From Winogradskyella sp. (GTDB lineage Bacteria; Bacteroidota; Bacteroidia; Flavobacteriales; Flavobacteriaceae), in the NCBI GenBank assembly GCA_002722255.1, contig PBLD01000001.1, positions 936,311-1,000,310 on the forward strand: 64,000 bases of DNA. The letters run 5' to 3'. A model generated the notes under the pieces. That model worked only from the letters and a program-made list of their open reading frames with translations, was not told the origin of the DNA and did not search any database. Made by a program: the position numbers and the translations under genes. This document shows positions 58,027 through 64,000 of the stretch, piece after piece (position 1 is the stretch's first letter; every line of letters begins with the position of its first letter).

Positions 58027-59388
58027 TTATTGAATTTTATTCAGTTCATAGGTGCCATTAGCAACATCCATTTTTACACGGTATAAGCCAGCTGCAACAG
58101 CAATGTTATCTCCTCCATCGTCTAAAGTACCATCAGCACCAGTGTCACCGTAGTTAGTTCCCCAATCTTCATTAACTCTAAACTTAATCTCACCATCTAA
58201 CATAGTTACAATTTCAGCCATGTAAACATCTGGCTGTACTTGTGTGAAACTATAGTCAGGAGTTGCTCCCCAGTCATTATAACCAGAACCTACAATACCA
58301 AAAACATCTCCAGCTTCCATTGTATAAACATTATTGTTAAAATCTAGAGTAATATTATAGAATCCTGCTGTAACAACAATGTTGTCACCTCCATCTTCTA
58401 AAGTACCGTCAGCACCAGTATCTCCAAAATTAGTTCCCCAATCATTATTCAAACGGAATTTAATTTCACCATCAATCAATTTTACACCAACTTTAATAGT
58501 ATCTGTTGTATAATCATAGTAAAACTTAGCATCTGGTGTAGCTCCCCAATCATTATAACCAGAACCTACAATTCCCCATGAAAAAGGTTCCATTGTGTAA
58601 GTGTTGTCATTAAGATTCATAGTTATTTTGTAAGAACCAGCTGTAACAGCGATATTGTCACCTCCATCATCTAATGTACCATCAGCTCCTGTATCTCCAT
58701 AATTAGTTCCCCAATCATTATTTGCTCTAAACTTGATTTCACCGTCAATTAAATTAGCATAAGCTACAAAAACATTCTCCTCAGAAGTAGTATAAAAAAC
58801 ACCATCTAAGCCAGCGCTTCCCCAATCGTTATAACCAGAACCAACAATTCCCCACATAGAAGGCTCTATTCCTGTGCCTCCACCTGAAGTTTCTTGTTGT
58901 AACTCTACATTAAGTCCTTGAATAGCAGAATATGATGGTAAACCATCATCTCCAATAACCGCCATTAATCTAAAATAAAGTGTGCCTGTATTTGTACCTT
59001 CATTATTGTCTAGTCCTGCAGCATTAGCTAAGGCAATCATTTGGCCTACGGTTACAGGGATTTCATTAGCTTCAGGATTTGCTGTAGTACTTCCTAAATC
59101 ATAAAGACTTTCGCCTGCTACATAATCTGAAAAATCAGACATTGTAGCCCCTTGTAAGTAGTATGTGATATTAGTTGGTACACCAAAATCTGCACTTCCC
59201 CATGTGAAACGCTCTGCGAGATTGCTTGAAACAGATGAGTTTAATACATAGTTATCTAAAAATGAAGTGTTAAACACCAGTCCTTCTGCTTCATTTGCCA
59301 CAAACTCTAAATCGTCATCTTGCTGGCAAGCAGTAAAGCTAGCTACAGAGACAAATAGCAATAAAATTAATTTTATTTTTTTCATCAT
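58027..59388 (-). CDS. susE: SusE-like starch-binding outer-membrane lipoprotein
   Basis: A 453-residue lipoprotein with the lipobox ASFTAC (Cys about residue 20) followed by QQDDDLEF, a surface-retention-type acidic run. Residues 25-165 are the SusE N-terminal Ig-like domain (FTWGSADFGVPTNITYYLQ). Then come three nearly identical modules of about 92 residues, each with WGIVGSGYNDWG, DGEIKFRxNxDWGTNYGD, TGADGTLDDGGDNI and a closing TYxME. These are starch-binding modules of the SusE/SusF kind. It sits on the cell surface and holds glucan for the SusCD complex. Gene order SusC-SusD-SusE-amylase supports the call. The codon at 59385 is an equally possible start. Confidence 0.88.
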   Translation of the reverse strand: MMKKIKLILLLFVSVASFTACQQDDDLEFVANEAEGLVFNTSFLDNYVLNSSVSSNLAERFTWGSADFGVPTNITYYLQGATMSDFSDYVAGESLYDLGSTTANPEANEIPVTVGQMIALANAAGLDNNEGTNTGTLYFRLMAVIGDDGLPSYSAIQGLNVELQQETSGGGTGIEPSMWGIVGSGYNDWGSAGLDGVFYTTSEENVFVAYANLIDGEIKFRANNDWGTNYGDTGADGTLDDGGDNIAVTAGSYKITMNLNDNTYTMEPFSWGIVGSGYNDWGATPDAKFYYDYTTDTIKVGVKLIDGEIKFRLNNDWGTNFGDTGADGTLEDGGDNIVVTAGFYNITLDFNNNVYTMEAGDVFGIVGSGYNDWGATPDYSFTQVQPDVYMAEIVTMLDGEIKFRVNEDWGTNYGDTGADGTLDDGGDNIAVAAGLYRVKMDVANGTYELNKIQ

Positions 59389-59405
59389 TCTTTGTTTTTT
59401 GTTTA

Positions 59406-60962
59406 TTAGTAATTAGGATTTTGTGTTAAGTTAGGATTTGCTTGTAAGGCAGTTGCCGGAATAGGGAATAATCTATAACTGTCTGGTATAGATGATCCTG
59501 AAGCTGAGCCGCCTTTCCAAGGCCATATATAACTACCTCCTGTAAACATGCCAAAACGTATTAAGTCTGAACGACGATGACCTTCTAGGTTTAGTTCTCT
59601 TGCACGTTCGTCTATAATAAAATCTAATGTTAAGTCTCCACTAGTTATTGTGCTAGCGCCAGATCTAGATCTAACAGCATTAACATAATCTAAGGCATCT
59701 CCCATAGATGTTCCAGCAGCACCTCTTAAAGCTAATTCAGCATACATTAAATAAGCATCAGCTAGACGATAGAAAGGGAAATCTGTAGCTGAAAAGTCAA
59801 CAGCACCACCAGATCCATCTGAAGCTGTATTTCTAAATTTAGTTACAGGGAATCCATCAGTCCATTCTCTATAATCATTCATTTCGTAGTTATGCCCATC
59901 TGTCCAAAACAAACTAGCTCTTACATCATTTGAAGCTTGTAGTTCTGCAATGTTATCCCCAAATAATCCGTACCATCCTTTAGAAGATCTGTGACCTGTC
60001 CATCCTTGAGTAGCTCCAAACTGAGCTAAAGGCATAGTGTCTGCACTTAAACTTCCGTTAACAATGTAGGTTGTGTTACCATAACTTTGACTAGTTACAG
60101 ATTCAGCTATAAGTGGAAAGATAATTTCTGGTGACATGTCATTATCAGAAGAGAACATTCTAATAAAGTTATTGTCTAAGCTATAAGGTCCTTCATTAAT
60201 AATTTTATTAATGTAGGTAGCAGCGTCATCCCATCTTGCAGTACCTGTGTATACTTCTGCATTGATGTATAATTTTGCTAAAAGCATATCGACTACATAT
60301 TTATTAGCTCTACCATAGTTAGAAGTCTCGCTAATAACAGGTTCTATAGCTAATAATTCAGTTTCAACGTAATTAAATAATTCTTGTCTTGAAGCCTCAG
60401 GTAATGGTTCTGACTGACCAAAATTCTCTTCCGTAGCTAATACACCTTTTCCAAATACATCAATGATATTATAGTATGCAAGTGCTCTTAAGAATCTTGT
60501 TTCTGCTACAATGTTTTCTTCATTAGGGAAATCTGCTATCTCTAATGCTTGTAAGAAGTTGTTACATTGTGGGATAGTGTAATAAGCTCTGTCATAGAAT
60601 AATCTAAAAAACTTATTGTTTCTGTCCCAAGCAGATGTTGTAGTAAGCTGGTCTAAACCATCATCTCCCCAGCGATTTTTCATAGCGTCTGCCGTAAAAT
60701 CTTGTAAGTTGATGATAGCTCTCAAAAAAGCTCCTTCACCAGCATCTGGACTTACAATATCTGAACTACCAGGACCGCTTGGGCCTGTTAATGCATAAGA
60801 AGCATATAGTCTAGAGACTAGTCCTTCTACAGCATTAGGGTCGGAAGCTAATAATTCCTCAAGTGTTAATTCAGTTATAGGCTTTGTGTCTAAATCGTCA
60901 GTACAAGAGAAATAGAACCCTATAATTGTTAAACTGAATAAAATTAAAATTCTTTTTTTCAT
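59406..60962 (-). CDS. susD: SusD/RagB family nutrient-binding outer-membrane lipoprotein
   Basis: A 518-residue lipoprotein: lipobox GFYFSC with cysteine near 20, followed by TDDLDTKPITELT, the usual SusD start. TPR-like helices (FLRALAYYNIIDVFGKG), and the C-terminal DUF-type signature with FPFYRLADAYLMYAELALRGA, DALDYVNAVRSRSGAS, LDFIIDERARELNLEGHRRSDLIRFG (parts shown) ending ALQANPNLTQNPNY. SusD caps the SusC transporter and captures glucan. It starts 10 bp after the SusC stop. Confidence 0.95.
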   Translation of the reverse strand: MKKRILILFSLTIIGFYFSCTDDLDTKPITELTLEELLASDPNAVEGLVSRLYASYALTGPSGPGSSDIVSPDAGEGAFLRAIINLQDFTADAMKNRWGDDGLDQLTTTSAWDRNNKFFRLFYDRAYYTIPQCNNFLQALEIADFPNEENIVAETRFLRALAYYNIIDVFGKGVLATEENFGQSEPLPEASRQELFNYVETELLAIEPVISETSNYGRANKYVVDMLLAKLYINAEVYTGTARWDDAATYINKIINEGPYSLDNNFIRMFSSDNDMSPEIIFPLIAESVTSQSYGNTTYIVNGSLSADTMPLAQFGATQGWTGHRSSKGWYGLFGDNIAELQASNDVRASLFWTDGHNYEMNDYREWTDGFPVTKFRNTASDGSGGAVDFSATDFPFYRLADAYLMYAELALRGAAGTSMGDALDYVNAVRSRSGASTITSGDLTLDFIIDERARELNLEGHRRSDLIRFGMFTGGSYIWPWKGGSASGSSIPDSYRLFPIPATALQANPNLTQNPNY

Positions 60963-60972
60963 AATTCTTTTT

Positions 60973-63900
60973 TTAAAAATCTATATTAACACCTAATGTG
61001 TAAACAGTAGGTCTAGGATAAAAGTTTCTGTCAATACCACCAAAGTTTTCTGGGTCTTCACCAGAGTAATCTGTTATTAAGAACGGATTAGTTACGGCAG
61101 CATATAACCTCATAGAGCCATCTTTTATTAAATCACTAAAACGATACCCTAAAGCAATATTATCACATCTTAAGAATGTTGCATCTTCTAAATAATAGTC
61201 TGAGAACTGAATGTTACCATTTACATTTTGAATAACATCATTAGCAGAACCATCATAGAAGTTTAGAACATTAGTTAAGTTGTTCTGACTACTAAATACT
61301 GCAGCATCCGTCCATCCGTAGTTAAGTTGTGCAAAGTTGTACACGTTACCACCAATTTGACCTCTGAAGCTAGAGCTTAAGTCCCAATTTTTATAGTTTA
61401 CATTTAAGTTAAAACCATAAGTCCAGTTTGGTGCAATTTGCTCGTAATAACGGTCAGCATCAGTAATTTGATTGTCACCATTTAAATCAACAAATGCGTT
61501 TGGAATAGGGTCGCCGTTTGAATCATATACTTGTTTAAATACATAAGCACTCCCTGCTTGCTGACCAACAGCATGTCTTAATAAGTCTGCACCTGTACCT
61601 CTAAGTGTACCACCTGCATTTATATTGTCAAGACCATTTAAGTCGGTAACTTCTGTGCTATTATAAGACAGGTTTCCACCTATGTTTATTGTTAGATCTT
61701 CTGTACTAACAGGAACTAGGTTAAGGTTAAGTTCAAAACCTTCACTTTCCGTTTCACCAATATTGTCAATAAAAGCATTGGTTAAAGCTTGTCCTGGAGG
61801 AACAGGAGCTTGAGCTAATAAGTCTCTAGTATTACGCTTGTATATATCAAAAGAACCTGATAGCATTCCGTTGTTAAACAAAGAGAAATCTAAACCTAGG
61901 TTATAAGTTGTAGTTTTTTCCCATGTTAAGTTGGGATTAAAAGGTTGCGCAGAATATAAAGATGAATTAGGGAAATACTGACTGTTAGCGTCACCCGCTA
62001 AGAATAATGGAATTGAAGGATAAAAGCCTACTACACCAGTAATATCTTGTTGTCCAGTTTCACCCCAACTTAATCTTAATTTTAAAGAATTAAAGACTTT
62101 AGAATCACTTAAAAACGCTTCTTCATCAATTTGCCAAGCTAAAGCAGCTGCAGGAAAATAACCCCAACGATTATCTTCGGTAAATAATGAAGACCCATCG
62201 GCTCTTACAGAAGCAGTTAATAAGAAACGCTCTAATACACTTATGTTAGCTCTCGCAAAATATGATTGTAAATTTAGAACGTTATAGTATCTAAAGTTAG
62301 GATTAGCTTCGTTATATACTAATTCTCTTCTACCAGAATCTGCATTATATTGATAACGAACTTGGTTACCGTCATTTTTGAAATTTTGATAAGAATAACC
62401 TGCCTGAACGTCATAGCTATCTACAATTTTACCTGTTAGCTCTTTTTTGTATTGTAAGAAAGCATCAAAGGTAGTATTAGTAATGTGTTGTTGTTCCTTG
62501 TAGTTAATACCTGGATTAAATACACCTTGCCCTGTGCTATTGTCTAATCTAAACGTTTCAAACGCACCATTAGTAAAACGTTCTTCTATTTTAGAACCAG
62601 ATGCATCTAAACCTAAGTTTACAACAGCTCTAAGTTCAGGTAAAAATGGCATTGTGTAGTCTAATTCAGTATTTCCTACAAAACGATAAACATTTTCTGG
62701 GCGCTCTCTCTGTTCTAGTCTTGCTAATGGATTAGCTTGGAAAATACCAAAGTTACCACCTCCGTTTAGTGTTATGTAATAATTTTGAAATCTATTATTA
62801 GGAGCTCTATTATAGATAGGTTTAGTAGGGTCGAAATTAAGAGCTTCACCTATAGCACCACCAGCATCAACAGCATTTTTAAAAGCAAAGATACTCTTAG
62901 CGTTAACATCTAACTTAAGGTTATCATTTAGCAAACGTGGTGTAAGTTTAACAGACATTGTTAGTCTTTCATAGTCATCGTTTTTTACAACACCTTCAGC
63001 GTAGGTATAACCTACAGAACCTCTAAAAGGAATAGCATCCCAAAGATTAGCTCTTGCACTAAAGTTGGTGTTAGAGGTTGTTGCAGTTCTTGTAATAGCA
63101 TCTCTCCAATTTGTGTTGTAAATATTTCTTCCGTTTATTGTTTGTGCTATGGCTTCTGAAGTAGCAACTGTACCAGCAGGAACTCCTAAGTCATCAACAC
63201 GGTCTGGGTGATATTCTTGGATGAATCTTGTAAACTCATTTCCGTTCATCATATCTAATCCATCACCTAAAGTAGATACAGAATAGTCTGTAGAGAAATT
63301 ATATTGTGCTCCACTAGAAGTACCTTTTTTTGTGGTTATGATAATAACACCATTAGATGCTCTAGAACCATAAATTGCAGTAGCAGAAGCATCTTTTAAT
63401 ATTGAGAAACTTTCAATGTCATTAGGGTTTACCAAAGTCAATGGGTTAGATACACCAGCAGGATTATCGTTTCCAATAGGTACACCATCTATAACTATTA
63501 ATGGATTGTTTTGTGCGTTTAAGGACGATCCACCACGAATTCTAATATTTGGTGCAGCGTCTGGCGAACCTCCGTTATTGGTGATTCTAACACCAGCAGC
63601 TTTACCATTCAATAGTTGATCGGTAGAAACGATGGCACCTTGATTAAAATCCTTTGATGATACAACATCTACAGATCCTGTAGCGTCTTTCTTAGTAGTA
63701 GAACCGTAACCAATAAGTACTACTTCGTCTAATTGTGCTGCATCTTCTTCAAGTGCAATATCAAGACTAGATTGACCGCTAAATGTTATTTCTTGTGTTT
63801 TGTAACCTACATAAGAAACTACAACAGTCTCTCCTTGGTTAACTTCTAAGGTAAACTTACCGTCAAAATCGGTAGAAGCACCTCTCGAAGTTCCTTTTAC

Positions 63901-64000
63901 CAAGACATTTACGCCTGGTAAAGGCATAGCGTTTGCTTTATCTGTTACTGTACCTGAAACGGTTGTTTGAGCCAATAAAGTGGTAGGCATCATTATCAAA
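60973..64000 (-). CDS. susC: SusC/RagA-family TonB-dependent receptor (5' end outside window)
   Basis: At least 1009 residues of a SusC transporter; the frame is open to the window edge, so the start and most of the signal peptide (TTLLAQ visible) lie beyond. An N-terminal carboxypeptidase-regulatory-like domain (GTVTDKANAMPLPGVNVLVKGTS) precedes the TonB-dependent plug (LDEVVLIGYGSTTKKDATGSV, SFSILKDASATAIYGSRASNGVIIITTKKG) and a 22-stranded barrel ending YTLGVNIDF. It imports malto-oligosaccharides together with SusD, using TonB energy. It is the first gene of the operon visible here. Confidence 0.95.
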   Translation of the reverse strand, partial: LIMMPTTLLAQTTVSGTVTDKANAMPLPGVNVLVKGTSRGASTDFDGKFTLEVNQGETVVVSYVGYKTQEITFSGQSSLDIALEEDAAQLDEVVLIGYGSTTKKDATGSVDVVSSKDFNQGAIVSTDQLLNGKAAGVRITNNGGSPDAAPNIRIRGGSSLNAQNNPLIVIDGVPIGNDNPAGVSNPLTLVNPNDIESFSILKDASATAIYGSRASNGVIIITTKKGTSSGAQYNFSTDYSVSTLGDGLDMMNGNEFTRFIQEYHPDRVDDLGVPAGTVATSEAIAQTINGRNIYNTNWRDAITRTATTSNTNFSARANLWDAIPFRGSVGYTYAEGVVKNDDYERLTMSVKLTPRLLNDNLKLDVNAKSIFAFKNAVDAGGAIGEALNFDPTKPIYNRAPNNRFQNYYITLNGGGNFGIFQANPLARLEQRERPENVYRFVGNTELDYTMPFLPELRAVVNLGLDASGSKIEERFTNGAFETFRLDNSTGQGVFNPGINYKEQQHITNTTFDAFLQYKKELTGKIVDSYDVQAGYSYQNFKNDGNQVRYQYNADSGRRELVYNEANPNFRYYNVLNLQSYFARANISVLERFLLTASVRADGSSLFTEDNRWGYFPAAALAWQIDEEAFLSDSKVFNSLKLRLSWGETGQQDITGVVGFYPSIPLFLAGDANSQYFPNSSLYSAQPFNPNLTWEKTTTYNLGLDFSLFNNGMLSGSFDIYKRNTRDLLAQAPVPPGQALTNAFIDNIGETESEGFELNLNLVPVSTEDLTINIGGNLSYNSTEVTDLNGLDNINAGGTLRGTGADLLRHAVGQQAGSAYVFKQVYDSNGDPIPNAFVDLNGDNQITDADRYYEQIAPNWTYGFNLNVNYKNWDLSSSFRGQIGGNVYNFAQLNYGWTDAAVFSSQNNLTNVLNFYDGSANDVIQNVNGNIQFSDYYLEDATFLRCDNIALGYRFSDLIKDGSMRLYAAVTNPFLITDYSGEDPENFGGIDRNFYPRPTVYTLGVNIDF

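Overview
The window is chromosomal DNA of a member of the Flavobacteriaceae (Bacteroidota). The support is AT-rich coding DNA, type IX secretion (T9SS) C-terminal sorting domains, a SusC/SusD/SusE starch locus, BlaI/BlaR1-like pairs typical of the group, and many promoters with the Bacteroidota -7 box TAnnTTTG. All positions and motif matches were read by eye; no search was run.

Layout. 1-2.1 kb: TPR histidine kinase (5' end outside the window) and its response regulator. 2.3-6.8 kb: DUF456 protein, then a BlaI-type repressor, a BlaR1-like M56 protease carrying a TonB-C-like domain, a TPR protein and a small lipoprotein. 6.9-15.9 kb: mostly housekeeping genes (Bax-inhibitor-like protein, GT2, LPG-synthase-like membrane protein, ruvC, hemW, cyclase, DUF4230, MmcQ/YjbR). 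15.9-24.6 kb: a small membrane protein, a CheY-like regulator, and a tight operon encoding an H-NOX heme sensor, three related histidine kinases, two FIST sensors, an Hpt protein and a LytTR response regulator. 24.6-25.3 kb: a gene-free stretch holding two short promoter-to-terminator units (candidate small RNAs) and the relic of a gene end. 25.3-27.9 kb: a T9SS-exported protein. 28.0-31.5 kb: a restriction-modification system with two XRE controllers. 31.4-45.2 kb: an exopolysaccharide gene cluster (outer-membrane TPR/barrel protein, STAS protein, flippase, GT4, GH5-like hydrolase, a large GT-C-like membrane protein, a receiver-GT2 fusion, a degenerate GT2, ManA). 45.3-53.3 kb: PhnA-like, DUF1272, a second STAS protein, DUF4440, DUF4407, a second BlaI/BlaR1-like pair and a secreted M28 peptidase. 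53.4-64 kb: M20 dipeptidase, tRNA-Leu, and a starch locus (GH13 amylase, SusE, SusD, SusC).

The strongest new observation is a shared promoter architecture. Nine promoters between 15.9 and 46.4 kb, all on the plus strand, carry two or three 9-bp half-sites resembling CCATTCGTC, repeated every 20-22 bp, and a TAnnTTTG-like box 40-41 bp downstream of the start of the last half-site. This is how LytTR-type regulators bind (the AlgR box is CCGTTCGTC), and a LytTR regulator gene lies among them at 23933-24646. The sites precede the small membrane protein, the CheY-like regulator, both candidate small RNAs, the T9SS protein, both STAS genes, the GT4 gene and the receiver-GT2 fusion. The inferred system is a nitric-oxide or oxygen sensing phosphorelay (H-NOX and FIST sensors to kinases to Hpt to LytTR) that switches on an exopolysaccharide and cell-surface programme, including a glycosyltransferase that is itself fused to a receiver domain.
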